From Mariprofundus ferrooxydans PV-1 (GTDB taxonomy: Bacteria; Pseudomonadota; Zetaproteobacteria; Mariprofundales; Mariprofundaceae): a stretch of DNA of 64,000 nucleotides. The stretch's first letter is position 1; each line of letters begins with the position of its first letter. Shown one piece after another: positions 1-7,309 of the stretch. The position numbers and the translations under genes were made by a program. The notes beneath the pieces were generated by a model. It was not told the DNA's origin. It worked only from the letters and a program-made list of their open reading frames with translations, and made no database searches. The stretch spans positions 1,209,849-1,273,848 of the forward strand of contig NZ_DS022295.1 of the NCBI RefSeq assembly GCF_000153765.1, in the 5' to 3' direction.

Positions 1-146
1 ACAGGTTTAGAGCCCGTCTTGGTCAGCGTATTCAACTCCTCCAGAGTAGGCTTGAAAGGGTCCACTTCGGCGTCACGGGTGCCAAATGCTCTATCCCAGT
101 CCTGCTGAGTCCAGCCTTCAGGAAGGTCCTTGTCATCAATCGGCAT
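1..146 (-). CDS. Unknown island protein (5' part only, runs off the left edge)
   Basis: An open frame starts at the ATG complementary to 144-146 and stays open to the window edge for 48 codons. It begins MPIDDKDLPEGWTQQDW. A good Shine-Dalgarno sequence (AGGAGGT) lies 6 nt upstream. The start overlaps the last 11 bp of the preceding gene (136-570), so the two are probably translationally coupled. The visible part is short, charged and rich in Trp, Asp and Glu, with no signal peptide or membrane segment. I do not recognise the family. It belongs to the AT-rich island operon that reads leftward out of the window. Confidence 0.6.
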   Translation of the reverse strand, partial: MPIDDKDLPEGWTQQDWDRAFGTRDAEVDPFKPTLEELNTLTKTGSKP

Positions 147-570
147 CGCATACCTCCTGCTTCTGAGCGGCTTCAACAAAACCTTGGGCGATAAGATTCT
201 TCGTCCACGTATCCAAGAACTTGTTCAAGCTCTTCAGCAAACTCATTTGCACCATCAGCTTCCCGTTATCATCGAAGAACAAACATTCTTGGTAGATACC
301 CAGCCCATCGTTTTGGAAAGTCATCCCCTGAATGGTTTGCTTCTTGAAGCTGACAAGGAGCTGCATGTCTGGGTCTGCCATAACATCGCCATTCTGAACG
401 TAGTTATGTGCAATACTGATAACCCTTCCGTACTCAGTATCTGCCAGCACATCCATGCTCAGCGGCATATAAGGCTCGTTGACGACCTTCCGGTGACCGC
501 CTATATCCATTGATTCCAAATCAGGAAACACCTTCAGCAATCGTTTATAGATTCGTTCTTCTCGTGTCAT
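136..570 (-). CDS. DUF6908-like protein of an integrated element
   Basis: This 144-residue protein begins MTREERIYKRLLKVFPDLES and contains the block GDVMADPDMQLLVSF followed by a helical C-terminus. That pattern resembles the small DUF6908 domain I associate with integrative elements and plasmids, whose function is unknown. The family call is from memory. It is soluble and has no signal peptide. It overlaps the next gene by 11 bp, and a sigma70-like promoter lies about 170 nt upstream (744-771), so it probably heads the operon that continues left of the window. Confidence 0.6.
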   Translation of the reverse strand: MTREERIYKRLLKVFPDLESMDIGGHRKVVNEPYMPLSMDVLADTEYGRVISIAHNYVQNGDVMADPDMQLLVSFKKQTIQGMTFQNDGLGIYQECLFFDDNGKLMVQMSLLKSLNKFLDTWTKNLIAQGFVEAAQKQEVCDAD

Positions 571-883
571 ATAGCCCTCCGTTCAGGCAATAGATATCTG
601 TGCCGCAATTAAGCGGCTGAAAAAACAGCAAGTGGGTTGTGTCAGGCAAGCCTGAGAGAAGGATTTAAGTTGTATTACTCATGGGTTTGCTACCTCGTGT
701 TTGGGAGCTGTTGTTACAGAAGCGCTCCAGTGATAGCTTCAATATCATAACAAAGATTGAGAAAAAGTCAATAAAAACATCGTTGTTTTTCAGTAGGTTA
801 CAAAAATATTTTGCTTGACTTTTTGGGAATGGCTCTATATCAACAATAAGAGCTAAGTATTAAGTTTGGAGAGAGAATACAGC
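571..883. other. AT-rich intergenic region of the island
   Basis: I see no gene in this gap. It holds one good leftward promoter (744-771), which gives the DUF6908-like gene an untranslated leader of roughly 170 nt. A T-rich stretch around 780-830 lies downstream of the PIN-like gene. No convincing terminator hairpin was found. Confidence 0.5.
744..771 (-). promoter_or_regulatory. Sigma70-like promoter for the leftward island operon
   Basis: On the minus strand a TTGACT -35 (766-771) and a TATGAT -10 (744-749) are separated by 16 nt. Both hexamers are one mismatch from consensus. The promoter faces the DUF6908-like gene. Confidence 0.55.
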
Positions 884-1621
884 TCACCTATTATAGTGCG
901 AAAGAATCGAATCCCTGCACTCTGATAGCCACTTCTCGCTCGTCAGAATCCCATCAAAGTAACAGGAAAGAGCCGTATATTTTAAATCGAAACCGTCATT
1001 AGGAATCTTTTTGCTCTGTTGATAACCGTGATTGAGTCGCCATTGAACCACCTTCCAGAGGTGGGCATATGTAACTATAAAAAGCATCGACTTGTTTTGT
1101 ATGAAATCATCAATCTCATATCGATTCTTACAGTCTCTCTCTAACAATGCTTTGACCACATCAATAACTACCCAAGCAATATCCGCTTGAAGTTTCTCTT
1201 TATCATGATGGTATTCTCTCATATCAAGCTGGCCCGCTTTTGCAGCCAGACATCGAATGTAATCCTCTGAGAACTCATTATTGTCTTCTATTAAACCTTG
1301 GGCCTTTGGCTCATGTTCGACCAACTCATCTTTTAACTGCTCTTCATTCAAACTCAGTAGGTACCTGAGGGTTTCAGTATACTCATGACAAACAACTTCA
1401 TCAGAGGATGTTCGCAATCCGTTTTCAAGTTCACGCCTGACCAACTCTCCACGGCTATAAGGAACAACCACTAATTGAGGGTGTTGCCGAAGAATCTCCA
1501 AGTTCCTGTATAGCATTTGGTAAGGTCGTCCAGATTTAAAACACTCAACAACGAATTCATCGAGAAGAACAACTTGATTCCCTTCCTCCAAGAAGTCCCT
1601 CAACTCGTCGTCACGAGACAT
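884..1621 (-). CDS. PIN-like domain protein of unknown role
   Basis: This is a soluble protein of about 245 residues. An in-frame TTG at 1645 is an alternative start; I prefer the ATG at 1621. The N-terminus has a hydrophobic strand ending in an acidic pair (VVLLDEFVVECF). The C-terminus has the motif DLKYTALSCYFDGILTSEKW, which resembles the last acidic strand of PIN-fold nucleases (D..Y..A....D.ILTS.K). Acidic residues at both ends suggest a divergent PIN-like metal-dependent RNase. This is inference from motif shape, not a confirmed family hit. The gene lies 57 bp downstream of the secreted endonuclease gene and reads the same way. It could be a lone defence or toxin protein of the island. 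Confidence 0.5.
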   Translation of the reverse strand: MSRDDELRDFLEEGNQVVLLDEFVVECFKSGRPYQMLYRNLEILRQHPQLVVVPYSRGELVRRELENGLRTSSDEVVCHEYTETLRYLLSLNEEQLKDELVEHEPKAQGLIEDNNEFSEDYIRCLAAKAGQLDMREYHHDKEKLQADIAWVVIDVVKALLERDCKNRYEIDDFIQNKSMLFIVTYAHLWKVVQWRLNHGYQQSKKIPNDGFDLKYTALSCYFDGILTSEKWLSECRDSILSHYNR

Positions 1622-1678
1622 ATTTACATCCAAGACTTTTCTCAAGTTACCGGCCTACACACATCAAAATATTCATGA

Positions 1679-2347
1679 TTATTTTAAATCATTACAGTCT
1701 ACTACATGGTCTCTCAGCTTATCACCTTTAATTTTGGCATTGCTGTCATTCTTGTAAAAAAAGCACCGCTCAAACCCATTGCTATCATATAACATTTTCC
1801 AGAACGCTACAGGATACGCTATCCCAGACTTCCGAAGCCTCTGCCGGTAATCACCATAGACTACACCATTAATTACCGTCACTGCCCCAAGCTTACTCGC
1901 CACTTGCCTCTCATATTTCTCCGCCTTCACCCAAGTTTTACGGTTAATATATCGGTACTGGGGAATAATATTAGCCATCGAATAAACCGACTTCAGCGAC
2001 TGCTTACTCCAATCAAAACTGGCATCCGGAGCCAGATGCCCACGGTCTGCATGGAATTCATTGTGTGTATAATCAGAGGAAGTCGTCCTGTATTTCTTCG
2101 GAATAGATTTATCTGGATAGAACCTCGGACGCTTCTTGATATTGCCGGAGTTCACCTTGGAACCGTCAAGCGTATAGGCAACATATTTGGCACCTTTGGC
2201 ACGGTAGTCATAGCAAATCTGATAATACCCCTTATCCAATATCTGGTCACAGTTCCTATCGTTAATGTAGTCCCGAATCTCTGAAGCTGACGCAATTCCA
2301 GCACCGGCAACCATCAGCATCGATAACAGCAATAGTAATCTTTTCAT
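1679..2347 (-). CDS. Secreted DNA/RNA non-specific endonuclease (NUC1/EndoG superfamily)
   Basis: The protein is 222 residues. Residues 1-21 form a signal peptide (MKRLLLLLSMLMVAGAGIASA), so the product is exported. The beta-beta-alpha-metal nuclease signature DRGHLAPDASFDW lies near residue 103. Its His is the expected general base, and the Asn and Tyr residues downstream (MANIIPQYRYINRKTW) include the expected metal-binding Asn. The length and motifs fit small bacterial NUC1-family nucleases, which hydrolyse DNA and RNA without sequence specificity. The start codon overlaps the stop of the 55-residue gene upstream (ATGA), so the two are translated together. Possible roles are nutrient acquisition, antagonism, or limiting entry of foreign DNA in the periplasm. 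The sequence does not decide between these. Confidence 0.8.
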   Translation of the reverse strand: MKRLLLLLSMLMVAGAGIASASEIRDYINDRNCDQILDKGYYQICYDYRAKGAKYVAYTLDGSKVNSGNIKKRPRFYPDKSIPKKYRTTSSDYTHNEFHADRGHLAPDASFDWSKQSLKSVYSMANIIPQYRYINRKTWVKAEKYERQVASKLGAVTVINGVVYGDYRQRLRKSGIAYPVAFWKMLYDSNGFERCFFYKNDSNAKIKGDKLRDHVVDCNDLK

Positions 2348-2511
2348 GATTTCTGCTCCGAATATGTTTTCTGGACCGCTCTGACCTGCTCCAGCAACTC
2401 TTCTTGTGAAAGAATACCTTTATTAATTAATAAACGAACAAGAGCTTCCTGTTCGATATGGTTCGACCAGCTTAGCTCTTCCCATGTTACCGTTTGGCGT
2501 TTATCTACCAT
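2344..2511 (-). CDS. Small 55-residue protein coupled to the endonuclease
   Basis: A short frame begins MVDKRQTVTWEELSWSNHIE and runs 55 codons. It is predicted to be helical, acidic and cytosolic, with no signal peptide. Its TGA stop overlaps the ATG of the secreted nuclease by the classic ATGA arrangement, a strong sign of translational coupling. The family is not recognised. A regulatory or protective partner of the nuclease is conceivable, but the lack of an export signal argues against a periplasmic inhibitor. Confidence 0.6.
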   Translation of the reverse strand: MVDKRQTVTWEELSWSNHIEQEALVRLLINKGILSQEELLEQVRAVQKTYSEQKS

Positions 2512-2614
2512 GTATGCTCCTTATGTTATTACCGTCATTTCTTAATGATAACAATATATTTTCTTGATGTTGTCTGCGAGTTTACGAGCCAAATAACAAA
2601 TCCCAAGAACATAC

Positions 2615-2660
2615 ATTCTTAACTCAATCAGGCGCTTCTCAGACTGATTGAGTTAAGAAT
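2615..2660. repeat. Perfect 17-bp inverted repeat
   Basis: The arms ATTCTTAACTCAATCAG (2615-2631) and its exact complement (2644-2660) flank a 12-nt loop. There is no U-tract on either side, so a protein-binding site or a replication structure is as likely as a terminator. Confidence 0.75.
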
Positions 2661-2777
2661 AGGTCAAGCGTTACGCTTGCCGCCGGAGGCAGAATAATAT
2701 TCCAAACTATTGTTTACTAAACTTTTCTCATCCTTTACACCTATGATGTTGTGTTAATTCCATTCATAGTGACAACT

Positions 2778-2817
2778 GTCCCATGTCCCTCTCTCTAAGG
2801 AGAGGGACAAAGGGACA
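2778..2817. repeat. Inverted repeat of TGTCCC units
   Basis: The left arm TGTCCC-A-TGTCCCTCTC pairs with the right arm GAGAGGGACA-A-AGGGACA around the loop TCTAAG, with a single mismatch or bulge. It lies 15 bp from the stop codon of the RepA-like ATPase, so it could also act as a Rho-dependent or non-canonical terminator. Confidence 0.65.
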
Positions 2818-2832
2818 ATGTCACATCCCATA

Positions 2833-4320
2833 TCATTTAATACTCTCAATAGCCTTTTTATTTAACCGTTCGACTGTTGATTTGCTGATACCTAAGATAT
2901 CTGCTATCTCTCGATAACTTTTACCCTCTAACCTTAATTTAGATACCTCAAGAATATTTTTATCAATTGTAGGGTCTGATATATCCCATGTTCGAATTCC
3001 ATCGATGCTGGTATGTAGTTCTGCCCTTATGGGTTTGACTGCACTACCAAAAGAATGTCTGGTTTTCTCAAATAGAATATCAAAACGTGCGCCAACATCA
3101 TCATTTGCTGCATCATCTTTAATTGGTTTAAGGCCAATCACAATATCCATCACATCTTCACGTTTGCTCGTGCCCCTTTGCTTTCCATTTTTTCCCGCGT
3201 GATGGATGAAGATAATACTGCAACCTTGCGACCTCATATCAACCGCCCATTCTTGAATAGCCTTCCATGAAATCGCATCATTTTCAGAATATTCATTGCT
3301 ACGACATAGGCTTGATATGTTGTCTATAATCACAAGTTTAATTTTCTTTTGACCAACAATATTGAATATTAAATGCCGCCCCTCCTCTGTTGATAAGTCA
3401 GGCAACCAAGGTGATATCTCAGGGGTTATCAACTCAAAGTTAATGTTGTTATCAGTCAATTTTTTGCTCGAAATGATGTTTGACAAGCGCACCTTCATAT
3501 CATGTCCGCTCATTTCGCCATCAACATAAAGCACTCCTTCAGCACCGTGAGATTTCCATCCGAGACAGTCAGTTCCAGTTGCAACCGCCATCGCAATTTC
3601 AAGTGCAAGCTGTGTTTTACCAAGCCCTCGTTCAGCATAAATAATCGATAGGCTTTTATACAGCAGCCAGTCACCAAGAAGCTTCTTCCTTGGTTGAACC
3701 TTAGCATCCATAAACGCATGAATCCCTATACTACGAACACCTGTATACGTCTTAACGGTAGAATCAATATGCTGATTAAGGGCACCAATCACCGTCGAAA
3801 CATCTTCAGTTTGGAACCACTGCTTGATACCTTGATTGTGTAAAAGATACCCGTGTTCGTCTCTCCCTTTTCTCACTGGGCAGCAAGTCACGCCAACCGC
3901 CACATCAATTACTTGGAAACGCAACGCTTCAGCAAACGTTTTAATATTTTCCATGATATCATCGTCATCACGCATTTGTGATTCGCACACAATCAGAATA
4001 TTCTGAATTGAATATCTATGCACAACTTCAACTATCACAGGATTAACGCTGGATTCTTTTGTTAAAGCACCTCCATAAGCCTGCATAGCCCACGCTGAAT
4101 CATCTTTCAGGGCCAGACATGGAAACCCATTCTCAATGGCTGCAAGAGCGTTATCAACGCCAACAGTAATCAGCAAGCTGGTATGCCCCTGACTCAGCAC
4201 ATATTCACATCCATCAGGGATACATACGTCCACTTCATTCTGATATAATAAATTTTCCTCTGCTTTAGCGCTATCGACAAGGCGCAGGGAACCCTCAGTT
4301 TTATATACTGACATTTTCAA
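2833..4320 (-). CDS. RepA-like RecA-fold ATPase with C-terminal HTH
   Basis: This 495-residue protein has three parts. The N-terminal ~170 residues resemble a TOPRIM-like segment (residues ~40-150, with LLITVGVDNALAAIENGFPC). The central RecA/AAA_25-type ATPase carries Walker A AERGLGKTQLA (residues ~229-239) and Walker B KLVIIDNISSL (~331-341), followed by FIHHAGKNGKQRGTSKREDV, the hallmark of RepA/RSF1010-type hexameric helicases. The C-terminal ~45 residues form a helix-turn-helix (SYREIADILGISKSTVERL) like that of resolvases and sigma factors. Proteins of this type are replication or mobilisation helicases of plasmids and integrated elements. Here it suggests the island can replicate or excise. 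The start is an ATG preceded by an AAGGAG-type site. Confidence 0.75.
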   Translation of the reverse strand: MKMSVYKTEGSLRLVDSAKAEENLLYQNEVDVCIPDGCEYVLSQGHTSLLITVGVDNALAAIENGFPCLALKDDSAWAMQAYGGALTKESSVNPVIVEVVHRYSIQNILIVCESQMRDDDDIMENIKTFAEALRFQVIDVAVGVTCCPVRKGRDEHGYLLHNQGIKQWFQTEDVSTVIGALNQHIDSTVKTYTGVRSIGIHAFMDAKVQPRKKLLGDWLLYKSLSIIYAERGLGKTQLALEIAMAVATGTDCLGWKSHGAEGVLYVDGEMSGHDMKVRLSNIISSKKLTDNNINFELITPEISPWLPDLSTEEGRHLIFNIVGQKKIKLVIIDNISSLCRSNEYSENDAISWKAIQEWAVDMRSQGCSIIFIHHAGKNGKQRGTSKREDVMDIVIGLKPIKDDAANDDVGARFDILFEKTRHSFGSAVKPIRAELHTSIDGIRTWDISDPTIDKNILEVSKLRLEGKSYREIADILGISKSTVERLNKKAIESIK

Positions 4321-4447
4321 CTCCTTAAGATTTAGTTATTAAGGAAACCCGTTGACTTTTGCAGGCAGATTGAGGAAAATAGCGGTTCAAGAGGTCGCCA
4401 AACAACTTGAACCGCATTTCCGAACCCACCTCAAAAAGGTGGGTTTC

Positions 4448-4825
4448 TTATTTCACACTGTTAAACACCTTTCGAACATGTCGCTCTGAATTGCTGAACT
4501 TTGGAAGTTTTACAGGGAATATTGCTATATTCTTTGCATCCTCTCTGCTTATGCGAGTCACAAACCATCCTGATGTGAATCGTTCAATTCTTACAAACGT
4601 AGATTTAGGATAACCAAAATATGAACAAGCAATATGATGAGCATTAGTTAAATCAAACGTACTTCCAAGCCACTCTTTTTTTGGTGCCATGAGCCTAAGA
4701 ACTGATTCAATATCAGAAATCAGAGGTTGTATATCTTCAGCCGTCATTGTCCTTGCCCAACTTTTTCCCTCAGCGGCCTTAATAGCCTTATTTAATTTTT
4801 TACTGTCCTTTACGTTTATTTTCAT
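4448..4825 (-). CDS. Unknown 125-residue island protein
   Basis: I place the start at the ATG for MKINVKDSKKLNKAIK because AAGGAG lies 7 nt upstream. An in-frame ATG at the end of alpA would add 25 residues, but that segment is basic and low-complexity. The protein is basic and soluble, with an aromatic middle section (HHIACSYFGYPKSTFVRIERF). No known domain is recognised. It lies between the AlpA-like regulator and the RepA-like ATPase, all read leftward, so the three probably form one operon. Confidence 0.6.
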   Translation of the reverse strand: MKINVKDSKKLNKAIKAAEGKSWARTMTAEDIQPLISDIESVLRLMAPKKEWLGSTFDLTNAHHIACSYFGYPKSTFVRIERFTSGWFVTRISREDAKNIAIFPVKLPKFSNSERHVRKVFNSVK

Positions 4826-4892
4826 TTTATTCTCCTTATTTATCTTAATAGTTTGATGTGAAGAGGGTTTCCTCTTCGTGATTGATTGCTGA

Positions 4893-5075
4893 TTAAGCAT
4901 TGGATGCCTCCTTGCGTTGCTGAAGCCATTCGTCGATTTCAGCGGCATCCCAGCCAACTGTGTTGGCTGATAATTGAATGCGTTTGGGGAATAGCCCTTG
5001 CCTCTCCAATCTCCAAATTTGTGTCCGTGATAACGGGACACGTTTTTGCAATTGCGCAAATCGAATTGTTTGCAT
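4893..5075 (-). CDS. alpA: AlpA-family excisionase-like transcriptional regulator
   Basis: The protein is 60 residues and consists almost entirely of a MerR/excisionase-type winged helix: FAQLQKRVPLSRTQIWRLE, then a wing, then GWDAAEIDEWLQQR. That C-terminal W..-EI-.W pattern is characteristic of the AlpA/prophage CP4-57 regulator family. Members control integrase expression or excision of prophage-like islands. It heads the leftward operon with the unknown gene and the RepA-like ATPase. A pair of operator-like palindromes lies 90-130 bp upstream (5166-5202). Confidence 0.8.
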   Translation of the reverse strand: MQTIRFAQLQKRVPLSRTQIWRLERQGLFPKRIQLSANTVGWDAAEIDEWLQQRKEASNA

Positions 5076-5383
5076 GTATTTCTCCTTTTAATGTTATATA
5101 AACAACAGCAGGTTTCGTGCTGTTCAGGGGGCCATTATGGGGAGGAGGGGTTCATGCGATAGAAGGTTGAGTACTCAACATACTATGCTTAGTACTAAAG
5201 CAAGCATTATGATATGTGGAAGTTTTTGATGAAAAAATAGTATTTAGGAAGGAGTTCTTTCCAAGATTTTATATACCAGAGAAAATAATTAAGTATTTGT
5301 CATTGTACCTAAGCAGAACCAAAATCGTTCAATAGATACAACAATTAATTATTCCCATTGCAGATTGTCAATGCATTATAATA
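5076..5383. other. AT-rich intergenic region upstream of alpA
   Basis: No coding frame is convincing here. The gap probably carries the promoter of the alpA operon, and it contains the paired palindromes described separately. The rest is AT-rich without further recognisable structure. Confidence 0.5.
5166..5202. promoter_or_regulatory. Paired AGTACT palindromes, probable operator
   Basis: A perfect 14-bp palindrome GTTGAGTACTCAAC (5166-5179) is followed by the near-perfect TGCTTAGTACTAAAGCA (5186-5202). The two AGTACT cores are exactly 21 bp apart, about two helical turns. This suits cooperative binding of a dimeric repressor upstream of alpA. Confidence 0.5.
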
Positions 5384-6283
5384 TCAAATCCATTTAAGTA
5401 AGTATTCCTTATCAGTGACAACCTGTTCCATCATCTTACTCATGGATTTATCCGTAGAAGCAAATGAGTTTAAGTCCATAAAGATTTTATCGCAAATCTC
5501 ATCATTCGTTATATTGTTATTGCTCTTTCTCACTTCATCAGCCAAACGACAAGCTTCTTCTCTTATTTTTAAATATGGATTTATCCATGATGTATAGAGA
5601 GCCCCAAAAGGGTCGGGTGATAGAAATAAGCCCTTCTTTTTTGCGAACGACTGAACCTCAGAATGTATTTTCCCTGAAATACTACGTGGGCTTGCAGTGC
5701 TGGAATTATCTCTCTGAATATCAGCCAATCTAAGTGCTTCAGCCCTTAGAACATAGCTCCTATTTTCATGCCCCTTATATCCCCCAGACTGACCTTGCTT
5801 CTTTCGAGCCTCTTTAAGGAATCTATCAGATGGCAATGCATCCAACCCTCCATCTGAAAGAACGAAAGCAAAAAAGCCAAATAGAGAGCATTCATCACTT
5901 TCAACTGCCAATGTGTCAAAAAGTGTTTGATAAAGTGGCTTAAGTATCTTATCGCTAACCGGCCCATTAGTTTTCAAAGCTTCTTCAAGGATTCGCCATT
6001 CTTTTTTCTGAGCGTCCAGTGCCATAGAACTTCCATAGCCATAAAAATCCAAAAGAAGTCTCAAATAGCTCTTTTTTTTCCCATCATTAGTACATGGGTC
6101 TATTGAATATATGGATGCCCTAAGTATATCCTCATCATCACAGACAACAATTTCATCTGGTTCACCAATGTCAGAATTATCCACCCTAAAAGCAACCTTG
6201 GATGATTCCCGTTTAACTGTGGCAACACTTTTTAATTTCGGACAAACATCTGTGAATGGGTCTTCAGATTCTTCGTATGGCAT
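5384..6283 (-). CDS. Unknown 299-residue island protein
   Basis: This is a soluble, acidic protein (MPYEESEDPFTDVCPK at the start) with alternating charged helices. I see no transmembrane segment, signal peptide, nucleotide-binding loop or recognisable catalytic motif. The segment KKQGQSGGYKGHENRSYVLRAEALRLADIQR and the later IREEACRLADEVRKSNNNIT contain similar helical stretches (..EA.RLAD..R). These hint at an internal repeat or a DNA-binding helix bundle. Codon use and AT content match the island. It is the gene nearest the tRNA-Arg junction, on the edge of the island. Confidence 0.55.
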   Translation of the reverse strand: MPYEESEDPFTDVCPKLKSVATVKRESSKVAFRVDNSDIGEPDEIVVCDDEDILRASIYSIDPCTNDGKKKSYLRLLLDFYGYGSSMALDAQKKEWRILEEALKTNGPVSDKILKPLYQTLFDTLAVESDECSLFGFFAFVLSDGGLDALPSDRFLKEARKKQGQSGGYKGHENRSYVLRAEALRLADIQRDNSSTASPRSISGKIHSEVQSFAKKKGLFLSPDPFGALYTSWINPYLKIREEACRLADEVRKSNNNITNDEICDKIFMDLNSFASTDKSMSKMMEQVVTDKEYLLKWI

Positions 6284-6384
6284 AGCACTAATAATATCTG
6301 ATGATTGCCAACACGCAAAGAAAACAAAAAGTTTGCACAGTTTTCAACTGAGTGACTGTAGAACAAAAAAGCATGTTGTTATTC

Positions 6385-6408
6385 AAAAGGGAACCCAAAA
6401 GGGAACCC
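6385..6408. repeat. Tandem 12-bp repeat at the island edge
   Basis: Two exact copies of AAAAGGGAACCC lie head to tail (6385-6396, 6397-6408), between the last island gene and the terminator of tRNA-Arg. They could be recombinase arm-binding sites. Confidence 0.6.
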
Positions 6409-6411
6409 ATA

Positions 6412-6448
6412 AAAGAAAAAGGACTCACAGCCGAAGCTGTAAGTCCTT
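6412..6448 (-). terminator. Intrinsic terminator of tRNA-Arg(ACG)
   Basis: On the minus strand a long stem (AAGGACT, an A/C mismatch, then ACAGC) closes on a stable TTCG tetraloop. It is followed by TTTTTCTTTT. Confidence 0.8.
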
Positions 6449-6456
6449 GTTTTATA

Positions 6457-6533
6457 TGGCGCTCCCTGAGCGATTCGAACGCCCGGCCTTCTGATTCGTA
6501 GTCAGATGCTCTATCCAGCTGAGCTAAGGGAGC
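6457..6533 (-). tRNA. tRNA-Arg(ACG)
   Basis: The 77-nt gene reads GCTCCCT...AGGGAGC with a G discriminator and an encoded CCA. The anticodon loop CTACGAA gives ACG (reads CGU, and CGC/CGA after A34 deamination). The D-arm (GCTC) and T-arm (GGGCG-TTCGAAT-CGCTC) fold normally. The AT-rich island begins immediately past its 3' end, so this is the likely attachment site. Confidence 0.95.
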
Positions 6534-6540
6534 CTTGTTT

Positions 6541-7047
6541 TTAACCTTCGGTTTTTGCTGCGGCGCGAAGCGTAATGCCTTTCAACCAAACTTTCCACTC
6601 CGGATCGTCCAAACCAAATAATTCCGGAAACTCCTGAAACAACCAGCCACGGTATACTACCTTTCCGCCTCGGCTGATCTCCACGAGCGCGGCGGGATTA
6701 TGCACATTTTCATCGTCGAGAAAAGTACTATTTTTAACACGCAAGCCGGAGGCCAGTCCCAGCAGGCGAATATGCCACCCTTCCACGTCAGCGGCATCGC
6801 CCAACGCCAGCTTGGTATGCACCAGATGCGTCGTGGATTTCTGCAACCAGACTAATTCCGCATCGCCCTGGCGCGCAGTTGCCCAATCAGGAACGGTAAC
6901 ATGCGATTGCACCGCATGCGGATCATCCGGAGCCTCCAGCGGCAACTGCCACTGAATCTTTTCCGCCTTCTGCTGCTCGCAACCACCATTGATGAGGATC
7001 ACAGATGCGAGCAGGGCAAAATAACTGAGTTGAGAGATTCGCTTCAT
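6541..7047 (-). CDS. Putative lipoprotein, DUF2155-like
   Basis: The protein is 168 residues. Residues 1-23 form a lipoprotein signal (…ASVILINGGCEQQ) with the lipobox Cys at about position 23, so it should be anchored in the envelope facing the periplasm. The C-terminal half (NPAALVEISRGGKVVYRGWL ... DDPEWKVWLKGITL) has the beta-rich pattern I associate with DUF2155 proteins, which have no known function. The family link is tentative. Base composition is that of the backbone, so it lies outside the island. Confidence 0.65.
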   Translation of the reverse strand: MKRISQLSYFALLASVILINGGCEQQKAEKIQWQLPLEAPDDPHAVQSHVTVPDWATARQGDAELVWLQKSTTHLVHTKLALGDAADVEGWHIRLLGLASGLRVKNSTFLDDENVHNPAALVEISRGGKVVYRGWLFQEFPELFGLDDPEWKVWLKGITLRAAAKTEG

Positions 7048-7236
7048 GCCGCAAAGCTAGCCGGGCGGAAATGAAAAGAAAGGGTAATAGAGATAAGGCG
7101 TGTTGATTCTGCGGTTTAATTAACCCCATGCAGGCAAAGCGTATCCTGTGGGCTTACGTAAATTCAAATAGAAGGATGATGTCAGAGGGTTTCTGCGCCC
7201 TGCCCCTGTGGTGCGCTCTCAAACAGCGGGATTATG

Positions 7237-7309
7237 TCGGGCTCCTGCCCTCCACCCCTGCGGGGCCGCCGCAAGTGGCGTTCGAATCGGCTATCCTGCC
7301 GATTCGTCG
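7237..7309 (-). repeat. Three-hairpin tRNA-associated repeat, unit A1
   Basis: The unit holds, in plus-strand order, a GGGC-TCCT-GCCC hairpin, a CCCTGCGGGG hairpin plus arms, and GAATCGGCTATCCTGCCGATTC ending in GTCG. The same architecture recurs in units A2, A3 and B1-B4. The orientation is given as that of the upstream tRNA. Confidence 0.7.

Larger units (their letters stand above)
2512..2832. other. Intergenic region with a cluster of palindromes next to the RepA-like gene
   Basis: No gene is seen here. The gap holds three inverted repeats. A perfect 17-bp stem (2615-2631 with 2644-2660) has a 12-nt loop. It is followed at once by the small palindrome CAAGCGTTACGCTTG. A nearly perfect repeat built from TGTCCC/GGGACA units lies at 2778-2817, with a perfect 9-bp core (2785-2793 with 2800-2808). 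None carries a T-tract typical of an intrinsic terminator. Their position just downstream of a replicative-helicase-type gene makes an origin or transfer site possible. Confidence 0.5.

Noticed and set aside
4826-5059. N-terminal extension of the unknown island gene (203 residues in all)
   Set aside because: The extension reads through alpA in another frame; AAGGAG supports the internal ATG at 4825.
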